Notes: a model not told the origin generated them from the letters alone. A DNA stretch of 25,196 bases from CBFHOS01 sp965657645 (GCA_965657645.1 CBFHOS010000026.1:1-25196), one strand, 5' to 3'. Shown: positions 8,384 through 16,235, numbered from the stretch's first letter. Made by a program: numbers and translations.

Positions 8384-9298
8384 GTTATGGTTTTTTCAAC
8401 CTCTGCTTCGGCGATGACGCTGAATGCTGATCGGATTGCCTCTTTAACCGCCAATATCCCGAATTGTAGCGCCATAGAATGGTTATCGGATCACGCCGCC
8501 GAAATCATTATCGCACCGGAATCGTCACCGGAATTGTCACCGGAATTGTCGGCAAATGGTAAATCCACAGAAATAGACCTCGCCCCGATCCGTGAAATGG
8601 CGGATGAATGGCAAATTGACGTCAATCTGGTGACGGCTGACAATCGCCGCAAGATGCTGTTAATCGCCGATATGGATAGCACCATCATCGAGGGAGAATC
8701 TCTCGATGACATGGCTGAATTGGCAGGGCTAGGTGCGGAAATCTCGGCTATAACCGCGCGGGCAATGCGTGGTGAACTTGATTTTGAACAGGCGATAGAT
8801 GCACGGGTTGGCATGCTTGCCGGACGATCCACCCAGCTATTTCAAACGGCGTTGGATGAAACCAAGCTTATGGCAGGGGCGCAACAACTGGTCGCAACAA
8901 TGCGTGCGCATGGAGCCCATTGCTATCTGGTGTCTGGCGGCTTTACCGCCATTGCCGGACCGATTGCAACGCGCTGTGGCTTTGATGGATATCACGCCAA
9001 TGAAATGATCATAGATGGCGATAGTTTCGCGGGAACCGTGGTAAAGCCGGTTTTAGGGCGCGATGCAAAGGCCGGGTTTCTGGCCCATTATTGCACCACA
9101 CACAATCTTGATGCGGATGACAGCCTATGCGTCGGTGATGGCGCGAATGATTTAGGTATGCTCGAGGCGGCTGGATACGGCGTTGCCTATCACGGCAAGC
9201 CATTGCTACGCGCCGCCATTGATTTGCAATTCAACCATAGCGACCTCACCGGCCTTTTATATTTGCAGGGTTATCACCAGCGCGACTTTGCCGGCTAA
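8384..9298 (+). CDS. serB: Phosphoserine phosphatase
   Basis: HAD-superfamily phosphatase for the last step of serine synthesis. From this start it has 304 residues: a poorly conserved N-terminal domain (about 1-85), then HAD motif I as ADMDSTIIEGES with the nucleophile at Asp95 and Asp97, motif II as VSGGFTAI, a Lys in VVKPVLGRDAK and motif III as GDGANDLGM. The start is uncertain: in-frame ATGs exist at 8330, 8357, 8375, 8384 and 8411, none with a clear ribosome site. 8384 or 8411 fit the family N-terminus best and leave room for divergent promoters with miaA. The N-terminal domain holds a small duplication (SPEL SPEL, encoded by repeats near 8524-8550). It converges on degP. Confidence 0.93.
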   Translation, partial: VMVFSTSASAMTLNADRIASLTANIPNCSAIEWLSDHAAEIIIAPESSPELSPELSANGKSTEIDLAPIREMADEWQIDVNLVTADNRRKMLLIADMDSTIIEGESLDDMAELAGLGAEISAITARAMRGELDFEQAIDARVGMLAGRSTQLFQTALDETKLMAGAQQLVATMRAHGAHCYLVSGGFTAIAGPIATRCGFDGYHANEMIIDGDSFAGTVVKPVLGRDAKAGFLAHYCTTHNLDADDSLCVGDGANDLGMLEAAGYGVAYHGKPLLRAAIDLQFNHSDLTGLLYLQGYHQRDFAG

Positions 9299-9327
9299 GA
9301 AAAACGGGGACATTTAATGCCCCCGTT
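9297..9327 (-). terminator. Intrinsic terminator between degP and serB
   Basis: Minus-strand RNA from 9327 forms AACGGGGGCATT pairing with AATGTCCCCGTT (about 12 pairs, tiny loop), followed directly by TTTTTCTT. It lies about 40 bases after the degP stop, and its T-run reaches the serB stop codon. One G-U pair is an A-C mismatch on the plus strand, where the following TTCTATTC is a weaker T-run. It mainly serves degP and may also stop serB transcription. Confidence 0.8.
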
Positions 9328-9365
9328 CTATTCGTTATCGCTTTTGTAGCTTTGCTTGGACCGAT

Positions 9366-10832
9366 TTATTTCTCGGCAAACCCAATTTGCACAAAGCGTT
9401 CGCGGCCCTCGCGTTCAACCAGAATGAGGATGCCTGAGCGCCCTGATTCCTCGGCTTGCTGGATCGCAGTGGCTAGTTCTTCGGCGCCCTCAACCCGGCG
9501 CTGACCAAAGCGGCGAATGATATCCCCTTCGCTCAGGCCCTTGTCCAAAGCTGGGCTTCCCGGGATCACCTCGGTTACGACCACACCAGTGGTGCCATCT
9601 TCAAGACCGTATTCGGCGGCCAGTTCAGCGGTGATGTTTTCCACCGAAAAGCCAAGACTGCCAAAGCTTTGCTTGTCAGATTGCTGGTCCTTACCAACCA
9701 AGCCGACCAGCTCAGCCTTTTCACGCTCACCAAGAACCACGGTTACTGTCACTGGCTTGCCATTGCGGAACAGCTCTACGGTCGCATTTGAACCGACCTC
9801 TGTTTCCGCCACAATCCGCGGCAGATCGCGCATCTTCTCAATCCTTTTACCGTCAAAGCTCAACACCACATCACCCGGCTCAATGCCGGCGCTATCGGCT
9901 GGGCTGTTCTCGTTGACCGAGCTAACCAGTGCCCCCTCGGCCACTTCAAGGCCAAGTGTTTCGGCAATATCCGGTGTGACTTCCTGAATAAAGACACCGA
10001 GCCAACCACGGCGCGTTGTGCCAAATTCGGCCAACTGGCTAGACACACGCTCCGCCAATTTTGACGAGATCGCAAAGCCGATACCAACAGAGCCACCTGA
10101 TTGAGAGAAAATAGCGGTGTTAATGCCAATGACTTCGCCATCGACGTTAAATAGCGGCCCACCAGAATTACCACGATTGATCGACGCATCTGTTTGGATG
10201 TAATCATCATACGGACCATTGCCGATATCACGGCCACGCGCCGATACGATACCGGCCGTCACTGTGCCACCAAGGCCAAATGGATTACCAATAGCCAGCA
10301 CCCAATCACCAACACGAAGCGCATCGGAGTCACCAAATGCAACGGCTGTTAGCTTAGTATCACCCGGTTCGATCTTTAGAACGGCGATATCAGTTTCCTG
10401 ATCCTTACCAAGCACCTTAGCCTTAAAGCTCTGGTCATCAGCAAGTGTTACGGTAATTTCCTCGGCATTCTCGATCACATGGAAGTTGGTGACGACAATA
10501 CCGGCGTCATCGATAATAAACCCAGAACCAAGTGACGACGCACGCCGCTGGCGATTGTTATTATCACCAAAATTCTTGAAGAAATCCTCAAATGGCGATC
10601 CCGGTGGGAATTGCGGCATATCCATTCGTGGGCCATCGCTGATGATGGTGGTCGTTGAAATATTGACCACTGCCGGCGAAAGCTTTTCGACCTGATCGGC
10701 AAAACTATCAGGGCGGTCTGCGGCAACTGCATTCATCGACATAAACAGTACCACGATGCCCGTTGATACCGGCGCCACTATCTGGGACCGCATTATCTCC
10801 AAGGGACGTAGAATCTTCATCAACATATTCAT
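9366..10832 (-). CDS. degP: Periplasmic serine protease of the DegP/HtrA (Do) family
   Basis: Periplasmic protease/chaperone that removes misfolded envelope proteins. 488 residues from the ATG at 10832, chosen because AGGAG lies 5 bases upstream; the frame stays open 20 codons further without a ribosome site. The signal peptide ends near residue 38 (MSMNAVAA before DRPD). The trypsin-like domain has the triad His118 (TNFHVIE), Asp148 (ETDIAVLKI) and Ser223 (RGNSGGPLF). Two PDZ domains follow at about 265-355 and 390-485. The LA-loop insert (about 70-97) is short and Asn/Phe-rich, between DegP and DegQ. It is the third gene after hflK-hflC, an arrangement common in alphaproteobacteria and linked to membrane protein quality control. 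degQ or mucD would be equally fair names. Confidence 0.94.
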   Translation of the reverse strand: MNMLMKILRPLEIMRSQIVAPVSTGIVVLFMSMNAVAADRPDSFADQVEKLSPAVVNISTTTIISDGPRMDMPQFPPGSPFEDFFKNFGDNNNRQRRASSLGSGFIIDDAGIVVTNFHVIENAEEITVTLADDQSFKAKVLGKDQETDIAVLKIEPGDTKLTAVAFGDSDALRVGDWVLAIGNPFGLGGTVTAGIVSARGRDIGNGPYDDYIQTDASINRGNSGGPLFNVDGEVIGINTAIFSQSGGSVGIGFAISSKLAERVSSQLAEFGTTRRGWLGVFIQEVTPDIAETLGLEVAEGALVSSVNENSPADSAGIEPGDVVLSFDGKRIEKMRDLPRIVAETEVGSNATVELFRNGKPVTVTVVLGEREKAELVGLVGKDQQSDKQSFGSLGFSVENITAELAAEYGLEDGTTGVVVTEVIPGSPALDKGLSEGDIIRRFGQRRVEGAEELATAIQQAEESGRSGILILVEREGRERFVQIGFAEK

Positions 10833-10900
10833 GTATCTCCTGCTGGGTTCGCTACCACTGTAAATAATGGGATAGCTAATGGGATTAACCATATAATTTT

Positions 10901-10925
10901 GGCGGGAACAGCGTCTGCTCCCGCC
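10901..10925 (-). other. Stable hairpin in the hflC-degP gap
   Basis: Minus-strand RNA gives GGCGGGAGCAG, loop ACG, CTGTTCCCGCC: 11 pairs including one G-U. It is followed by AAAATTATATGG, so there is no T-run and it is not a standard terminator for hflC. On the plus strand the next bases are T-rich (TTATTTTAG), but no plus-strand gene ends here. It may set mRNA stability or the relative output of hflKC and degP. Confidence 0.45.
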
Positions 10926-10985
10926 TTATTTTAGTAACTAACCGCATCACCGTGACCAAAAAAAGGCAAGGATGTGGCCATTTTG

Positions 10986-11855
10986 TTAGTTTCCGCTTTG
11001 ATCTTTAAAATAGCGGAAGAAGCTGCTCGATGGAGACAGCACCATTGAGGTGACGTCGCCGCCCATAGACTTTGTATAGGCCTCCATTGACCGGTAAAAG
11101 GCGAAGAACTCAGGATCACGACCAAAGCTGTCAGCGTAAATCTGAATGGCTTTACCGTCACCCATACCGCGCGTTTCCTGCGATGTACGTTGTGCTTCTG
11201 AAATGATCACGGTCCGGGTTTTCTCGGCATCCGCACGGATCTTTTGTGCTTCTTCCTCACCCGTCGCGCGGAATTCTTTCGCTTCCCGCTCACGCTCAGA
11301 CTTCATCCGGTTAAAGATGTTCTGCGAGGTTGATTCAGGGTAATCCGCCCGGCGTAGCCGCACGTCAATGATCTGAATACCAAGCGCCTTAACCGATGCG
11401 TTAACCTCATCACCGATAGAGCGGGTGATGTCGTTACGCTGGCCAGTTAGAATTGACCCAAGCGTTTCACGGCCCAGAGCACGACGAACAGACGAGTCGA
11501 TGATTGCCTCTAGACGACCACGCGCGCCCAATTCGTTCCGCACTGTCTGGAAGAACAATAGAGGATCTTCGATCTGATAACGCGCATAGGCATCGACCAC
11601 GATCCGCTTCTGGTCAGACAGAATAACTTCTTCAGCATCCTGCGGGATCAGACTCAAAACGCGCTTTTCGTAATAAACAACGTCCTGAATGAACGGTAGT
11701 TTGAAGGCCAGTCCGGGCTCCTGAATGGTCCGTTTTGGCTCACCAAACTGGAGCACGAGTGCCTGTTGGGTTTGATTGACGGTGAATAGCGACCCATAAA
11801 GAACCACCGCGATGCCGGCAAGAATTACCAGGCTAATGACACGAATTTGTCCCAT
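10986..11855 (-). CDS. hflC: HflC, subunit of the HflKC regulator of FtsH
   Basis: SPFH/prohibitin-family membrane protein that forms the HflK-HflC cage around the FtsH protease in the inner membrane. 289 residues: an N-terminal membrane anchor at about 5-24 (VISLVILAGIAVVLYGSLF), then the SPFH domain (TQQALVLQFGEPKRT, KLPFIQDVVYYEKRVL). A long charged helix with KSEREREAKEFRATGEEEAQ and DAEKTR at about 185-235 leads to the C-terminal ADSFGRDPEFFAFYRSMEAY. The start lies one base after the hflK stop, with GGGGAG 8 bases before the ATG. The degP gene follows on the same strand. Confidence 0.97.
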   Translation of the reverse strand: MGQIRVISLVILAGIAVVLYGSLFTVNQTQQALVLQFGEPKRTIQEPGLAFKLPFIQDVVYYEKRVLSLIPQDAEEVILSDQKRIVVDAYARYQIEDPLLFFQTVRNELGARGRLEAIIDSSVRRALGRETLGSILTGQRNDITRSIGDEVNASVKALGIQIIDVRLRRADYPESTSQNIFNRMKSEREREAKEFRATGEEEAQKIRADAEKTRTVIISEAQRTSQETRGMGDGKAIQIYADSFGRDPEFFAFYRSMEAYTKSMGGDVTSMVLSPSSSFFRYFKDQSGN

Positions 11856-11856
11856 A

Positions 11857-12957
11857 TTAGTTACTCCCCGCGTTTTTGTTCAAATCCTTGAGAGGCAGAT
11901 ACGGCACAACACCGCTGCCTGCTGTGGATTCATCGATGATGATTTTCTCAACATTGGCGAAAATACCCTCGATTGTTTCAATATAGATCCGCTCTTTAGT
12001 GACTTCCGGATTCAATTTATAGGCCTGATAGACCTGATCGAAACGTGACGCGTCACCACTAGCGCGGTTTACAACTTCGGCCTCATAGGCCTCTGCCTCG
12101 GCGATCAACTTGGCCGCCGCACCACGCGCCCGCGGTACAATATCGTTACGGAAAGCCTCAGCTTCGTTCTTTAGACGATCCCGGTCTTGGCGGGCACGCT
12201 GAACCTCGTTAAAGGCGTCAATAACGTCTGCTGGCGGATCAACTGCCAATAGCTGAACGTCACGCACACGCACACCGGCCACATATTCATCAAGCAAGTC
12301 CTGAAGCTGTGTACGGGCCTGTGCCTGAATGTCCTGACGACCTTCGGTAAGGGCTGTTTGAATTGGCGTGCGACCAATGATCTCACGCATCACCGCCTCA
12401 GCCGCAACCTTGATGGTTTCTTCTGGCTCGGCAAGGTTAAAGAGGAACTGTCCCGCATCTGCGACACGCCAGAACACGACAAAATCAATATCGACGATGT
12501 TCTCATCACCGGTAATCATCTGGCTTTCATCAGCGATATCACGGCGCGACGAGCTATTGCCGCTAACGTCACGGAAACCGATCTCAACACGGTTTTCGCG
12601 GGTTACTTCGGGCTTGATCACCTGTTCGATTGGGAATGGCAGATGGTAATGCAAACCTGGCGGGGTGGTACGCACCCATTCACCAAAGCGCAGAACAACA
12701 CCCTGCTGTTGTGGGTTCACCCGGTAAAAACCGGTAACTGCCCAAATGCCGAGAATCACAACGATCAACAACAATAGTGATTTACCACCACCACTGCTAC
12801 CGGGCATTACCCGCCGCAGCGCATCGCGCCCTTGACGGATCACCTGATCCAGATCTTGTGGTTGCTGGCCACCGCCGCCGCCCTGTCCCCAGGGGCCGCC
12901 AGAGCCACCACCTTGGCCGCCTTGACCGCCTTGGCCACCTTGATTATTCCATGGCAT
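11857..12957 (-). CDS. hflK: HflK, subunit of the HflKC regulator of FtsH
   Basis: Partner of HflC in the FtsH-regulating complex. 366 residues from the ATG at 12957, which gives the family-typical MPWNNQGG start with GGAG about 10 bases upstream; a Met three codons earlier is possible. The N-terminal cytoplasmic tail is very Gly/Gln-rich (residues about 5-38, encoded by short tandem repeats of a GGN-CAA type). Then come a membrane segment (LLLLIVVILGIWAVTGFY, about 63-80), the SPFH domain (NPQQQGVVLRFGEW, TPPGLHYHLPFPIE) and a coiled-coil helix (RARQDRDRLKNEAEAFRNDI). First gene of hflK-hflC-degP. The region up to 13200 must hold divergent promoters for hflK and mrp; none stands out. Confidence 0.96.
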   Translation of the reverse strand: MPWNNQGGQGGQGGQGGGSGGPWGQGGGGGQQPQDLDQVIRQGRDALRRVMPGSSGGGKSLLLLIVVILGIWAVTGFYRVNPQQQGVVLRFGEWVRTTPPGLHYHLPFPIEQVIKPEVTRENRVEIGFRDVSGNSSSRRDIADESQMITGDENIVDIDFVVFWRVADAGQFLFNLAEPEETIKVAAEAVMREIIGRTPIQTALTEGRQDIQAQARTQLQDLLDEYVAGVRVRDVQLLAVDPPADVIDAFNEVQRARQDRDRLKNEAEAFRNDIVPRARGAAAKLIAEAEAYEAEVVNRASGDASRFDQVYQAYKLNPEVTKERIYIETIEGIFANVEKIIIDESTAGSGVVPYLPLKDLNKNAGSN

Positions 12958-13200
12958 AATTTGCATACTCCGCGTATTTGTTAAAACATCCGCAATATAG
13001 CCGACCATCGGCTATATCGGACATTCTATTAGGCTGAAAGTTTTACCAAGCTCCCTCACCTATGCAAGCTCAAGATTGGCATCTGATCAGACTATTGACC
13101 CCACGCCCAAACCCCTATTGCAAATCGATGAGAAACCGCTTATCTGACCAACAGCCCTCGAACCTACCACATATTTGTACAGGATTGGTTGATTTCAAGC

Positions 13201-14307
13201 ATGAAAGCCGAATTGAACGAGAGAAATATTAGAGAAATATTAAGCACCGTCACAATGGACGGCGCTAGCGCCAATATCGTACAGAACGGTCAGGTTTCAG
13301 GCATCGTCATTAAAGATGGTCATGTCGGCTTTACCATCGAAATTGATCCCGCTGATAAAGACAAGGTAGAAGCCTTGCGCACTGCCGCCGAAAAAGCAAT
13401 CCGCAAACTGGATGGCGTGCTATCGGCAACGGCAATGTTAACGGCGCATCAACCCGCCCCTAACGGCACATCAGGCGACACGCCAGAAGCCCCAGCGGCA
13501 TCACAATCGCGTGAACCGTTGAAACCAGCCAAGCATCTCATCGCGGTTGCGTCTGGCAAGGGCGGCGTTGGCAAATCAACCACAGCCATTAATTTGGCAC
13601 TGGCATTAGCCAAAACCGGCCTAAATGTTGGCATCCTTGACGCTGATATCTACGGCCCCTCATTGCCGCGCTTATTAGGTCTTAATCAAAAGCCGCAAAC
13701 CGATGGCAAGAAAATCAAGCCAATTGAGGCATGGGGCCTACAAACCATGTCTATCGGTTATCTGGTGGCCGAAGATGCCCCGACAATCTGGCGCGGCCCA
13801 ATGGTGATGAGCGCGATTGAACAGATGTTGCGCGATGTCGCATGGGATGGGCTGGATATTCTGGTGATCGACATGCCGCCGGGCACGGGTGACGCCCAGC
13901 TAACACTATCCCAACGTGCCGCCTTGTCTGGCGCGGTGATCGTGTCGACCCCGCAAGATCTGGCCCTGATTGACGCCCGCAAGGGTTTGAACATGTTCCG
14001 CAAAGTAAATGTGCCGCTATTGGGCATTGTCGAGAATATGAGCCATTTTATCTGTCCTGATTGTAACAGCAAGCATGATATTTTCGGCAATGGCGGCGCC
14101 AAAGACGAGGCCGCCGCTATCGGTGTGCCGTTCCTTGGTGAGGTCCCGCTGGAGATGGATATTCGGGCCACATCAGACGCGGGCACACCGATTGTCGCAA
14201 GCCAGCCCGATGGCCCGCACGCCCAGCATTATATGCACATCGCCGATGGTGTATTGGCCGGTCTTAATAGCGAACAACGCGCCGCGCCAAAAATCATCAT
14301 AGATTAA
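13201..14307 (+). CDS. mrp: Mrp/ApbC-family iron-sulfur cluster carrier ATPase
   Basis: P-loop ATPase (MinD/Mrp family) thought to carry Fe-S clusters to target proteins in the cytoplasm. 368 residues from this ATG: an N-terminal MIP18/DUF59-like domain (about 1-80), a variable linker rich in Pro/Ala/Ser (about 83-110), the deviant Walker A SGKGGVGKSTTAINLA at about 118-133, Walker B-like ILVIDMPPGTGDAQLT, and the cluster-binding CPDC in SHFICPDCNSKHDIFG. A TTG four codons upstream has AGGA at good spacing and could be the real start. It is single, diverging from hflK and converging on folA. In many alphaproteobacteria the thyA-folA and hflK genes are close neighbours, so mrp here sits between them. 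Confidence 0.94.
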   Translation: MKAELNERNIREILSTVTMDGASANIVQNGQVSGIVIKDGHVGFTIEIDPADKDKVEALRTAAEKAIRKLDGVLSATAMLTAHQPAPNGTSGDTPEAPAASQSREPLKPAKHLIAVASGKGGVGKSTTAINLALALAKTGLNVGILDADIYGPSLPRLLGLNQKPQTDGKKIKPIEAWGLQTMSIGYLVAEDAPTIWRGPMVMSAIEQMLRDVAWDGLDILVIDMPPGTGDAQLTLSQRAALSGAVIVSTPQDLALIDARKGLNMFRKVNVPLLGIVENMSHFICPDCNSKHDIFGNGGAKDEAAAIGVPFLGEVPLEMDIRATSDAGTPIVASQPDGPHAQHYMHIADGVLAGLNSEQRAAPKIIID

Positions 14308-14340
14308 TTATTGGCCACAAAGGCCTAAACGGTCGCTAAC

Positions 14341-14880
14341 CTATACGAATACCGGATCTTTGCGGGTTAATGTTTCATAGCGAAACCCCGGAACAGTATC
14401 TGTTGGGGCGGTTTCCTGTTCGATGATACGCGACCATTTGCCATCATCCAGTTCAGGGAACAACGCTTGGTTGGCCCCACCATCGGGGTGCAAATCAACC
14501 ACCGTCAATTCAATCCGGTTACATAATGCCATGCCTAGATCATAGATCTGGCCGCCACCAAACAGGATGATGCGGTTTTCCGCGCTTTTGGTTGCGGCAA
14601 TCCAGTCCTTTGCCGCGGCAATGGCCGCGGGCATATCGGCCACAGCAATAGCGCCATCGGCCTGCCAGTTTTGATCACGGGTTAGAATGATGCTGGCGCG
14701 TCCGGGCAGAGGCCGACCAATCGAATCCCATGTTTTCCGCCCCATGATCAACGGGCACCCCATGGTCAGCGCCTTGACCCGCCGCAGATCATCCGGCAAG
14801 TGCCAAATAAGACCCTCACCATCGCCAATCACCCGATTTTCCGCCATCGCAACGACAGCGACCATTTCTAAATTATCCAT
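14341..14880 (-). CDS. folA: Dihydrofolate reductase
   Basis: NADPH-dependent reduction of dihydrofolate to tetrahydrofolate, recycling the dihydrofolate made by ThyA. 179 residues, slightly longer than the common length of about 160. Features: VAVVAMAENRVIGDGEGLIW at the start, catalytic Asp in WHLPDDLRRVK (about residue 30), GRKTWDSIGRPLPGR as nucleotide-binding region, and FGGGQIYDLGM. The C-terminus (VPGFRYETLTRKD) matches the family end. It begins 12 bases after the thyA stop, so the two are probably co-transcribed. AGGA lies about 10 bases before the ATG. Confidence 0.96.
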   Translation of the reverse strand: MDNLEMVAVVAMAENRVIGDGEGLIWHLPDDLRRVKALTMGCPLIMGRKTWDSIGRPLPGRASIILTRDQNWQADGAIAVADMPAAIAAAKDWIAATKSAENRIILFGGGQIYDLGMALCNRIELTVVDLHPDGGANQALFPELDDGKWSRIIEQETAPTDTVPGFRYETLTRKDPVFV

Positions 14881-14892
14881 GTGATTAGGGTC

Positions 14893-15687
14893 CTAGACGG
14901 CAATAGGCGCGGAAATATGCGCTTGGGGTTCATAGCCAGTGATTTCAAAATCGTCATATTCAAACGCGTCAATCGAATCTGGCACACGCTTGATCACCAA
15001 TTGCGGCAATGCTGTCGGGGTTCGTTTCAATTGCTCGCGGGCCTGATCAAAATGATTGGCGTACAAATGCGCATCGCCGAGCGTATGGACAAACTCACCG
15101 GGCTTTAGCCCAGAAATCGCCGCAATCAAATGGGTCAGCAACGCATATGAGGCGATGTTAAACGGCACTCCAAGAAAGATATCGGCACTACGCTGATAGA
15201 GCTGGCAAGAGAGGCGTCCATTCGCGACAAAAAACTGAAACAGACAATGACAGGGCGGCAATGCCATATTCGGAATATCGGCCGGATTCCATGCCGACAA
15301 CATCAAACGCCGCGATTCCGGTTGGGTTTTAATCATCGTGATAAGATCATCAAGCTGGTCAATCTCGCTGCCGTCAGGATGTTGCCACCGGCGCCATTGC
15401 TTGCCATACACCGGCCCTAAATCGCCATTTTCATCGGCCCATTCATCCCAGATCGACACGCCATTATCCTGTAGATAGCGGATATTCGTGTCACCGCGCA
15501 TAAACCAGAGCAATTCATGGATGATCGAGCGCGTATGCAGTTTTTTGGTGGTTAGCAGGGGAAAACCCTCGGCCAGATCAAAGCGCATCTGGTGCCCAAA
15601 AACGGCTCTTGTCCCGGTACCGGTGCGATCACCGCGGTCTGTACCCTGTTCCAAGACCCGGCTGAGAAGATTGAGATATTGTTGCAT
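14893..15687 (-). CDS. thyA: Thymidylate synthase (folate-dependent)
   Basis: Makes dTMP from dUMP with methylene-tetrahydrofolate, releasing dihydrofolate for the next gene's product. 264 residues, the same length as the E. coli enzyme. The nucleophile is Cys146 in LPPCHCLFQF; other landmarks are DRTGTGT near residue 20, the SRRLMLSAWNP region with phosphate-binding arginines, and QRSADIFLGVPFNIASYA with the conserved Asp and Asn. AGGA lies about 10 bases before the ATG. Gene order thyA-folA is a standard pair. The 160 bases between this start and the tmRNA hold the tmRNA promoter and nothing else I can recognise. Confidence 0.98.
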   Translation of the reverse strand: MQQYLNLLSRVLEQGTDRGDRTGTGTRAVFGHQMRFDLAEGFPLLTTKKLHTRSIIHELLWFMRGDTNIRYLQDNGVSIWDEWADENGDLGPVYGKQWRRWQHPDGSEIDQLDDLITMIKTQPESRRLMLSAWNPADIPNMALPPCHCLFQFFVANGRLSCQLYQRSADIFLGVPFNIASYALLTHLIAAISGLKPGEFVHTLGDAHLYANHFDQAREQLKRTPTALPQLVIKRVPDSIDAFEYDDFEITGYEPQAHISAPIAV

Positions 15688-15813
15688 GAATTGGGTGTCC
15701 TGATGGCGCGCTGTAAGAACTGGATATGACTATATTACCGGCTAAAACTCGCATGCCAACGCGGCGCAATCAAGATATGTTGCCGGACAAAATACACCTT
15801 TATAAAACTCTGC

Positions 15814-15842
15814 TTTCAAACTGCGGGTTACGGGCCTATATT
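15814..15842 (+). promoter_or_regulatory. Probable promoter of the tmRNA gene
   Basis: TTTCAA at 15814-15819 and TATATT at 15837-15842 are separated by 17 bases. The -10 matches sigma-70 consensus at five of six positions; the -35 is weak. Initiation about 7 bases downstream would fall at 15849, just where the acceptor piece of the tmRNA appears to begin. The fit with the RNA start is the main support. Confidence 0.55.
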
Positions 15843-15928
15843 AACCGTGCTGGCTTGCCAGCTATGGCGATAAACGTGCTGTAGAATAAGCAGAGCGGAC
15901 CCGGGGGCGGTACCCGGCGCCTCCACCA

Positions 15929-16003
15929 TTTCAGTCCTGCTGGCTAAATTCCCTAAAAAATAGGGCGATTTAGCCGCTTCAAATGTTTTTGGACTGAGAG
16001 CGT
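15929..16003 (+). other. Intervening segment between the two tmRNA pieces
   Basis: This 75-base stretch separates the CCA end of the acceptor piece from the first base of the coding piece. It folds on itself: TCAGTCC (15931-15937) with GGACTGA (15991-15997), GGCTAAA (15942-15948) with TTTAGCC (15969-15975), and CCCTA (15951-15955) with TAGGG (15961-15965) around an A-rich loop. It is expected to be removed by RNA processing to give the two mature tmRNA pieces. Confidence 0.75.
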
Positions 16004-16088
16004 GGGGGCGAAATAGGATCGACGCATGTGGTAAAACCAGTATTTTCGCTCGGTATGGTACCCGCCGTTATCGGGCCATGTAGTAGTT

Positions 16089-16127
16089 GCAAATGACAAC
16101 ACTGCTCCGGTAGCAATCGCAGCATAG
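16089..16127 (+). other. tmRNA tag reading frame (AANDNTAPVAIAA)
   Basis: The resume codon GCA at 16089 follows the typical GTAGTAGTT context. Twelve codons read ANDNTAPVAIAA and end in TAG at 16125-16127; with the alanine carried by the tmRNA the tag is AANDNTAPVAIAA. The AANDN start is the part bound by alphaproteobacterial SspB, and the small hydrophobic-Ala-Ala end is the kind read by ClpX. Confidence 0.93.
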
Positions 16128-16235
16128 CTGCGTGAGTAACCGACTTTAAGCCCAGTAGGATTGAGCTCTTGCTGGCGGGGTTCGGAACGCACCTGGCAAC
16201 AGAAGCGTTCCACTTACTTCGCAGAGGGGCGCATT

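Larger units (their letters stand above)
15849..16214 (+). ncRNA. ssrA: tmRNA, circularly permuted two-piece form
   Basis: Rescues stalled ribosomes and adds a degradation tag. The acceptor piece comes first (about 15849-15928), ending in an encoded CCA at 15926-15928. The coding piece starts at 16004 and ends near 16214. GGGGGCG (16004-16010) pairs with CGCCTCC (15918-15924); the third pair is G-U, the alanine identity element G3:U70, and the discriminator is A. The T stem is CCGGG/CCCGG (15901-15917) with the unusual loop GGCGGTA. The coding piece carries a GC-rich knot upstream of the tag (about 16057-16080), tag codons 16089-16127, a helix CGCAGC/GCTGCG around the tag stop (16118-16132), and a terminal hairpin GGAACGC/GCGTTCC (16184-16211). 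The 75 bases between the pieces are presumably excised. Exact ends are inferred. Confidence 0.95.

Noticed and set aside
12865..12945. Short GC-rich repeats that could pass for a small repeat array
   Set aside because: They encode the Gly/Gln-rich N-terminal tail normal for HflK; no spacers or repeats of CRISPR type.
14308..14340. GGCC/GGCC hairpin between mrp and folA
   Set aside because: Four solid pairs only and no T-run on either strand; too weak to call a terminator for the convergent genes.
16161..16235. Upstream in-frame extension of sspB
   Set aside because: It would be translated out of the tmRNA 3' part; the ATG at 16236 has the ribosome site and matches the family N-terminus.
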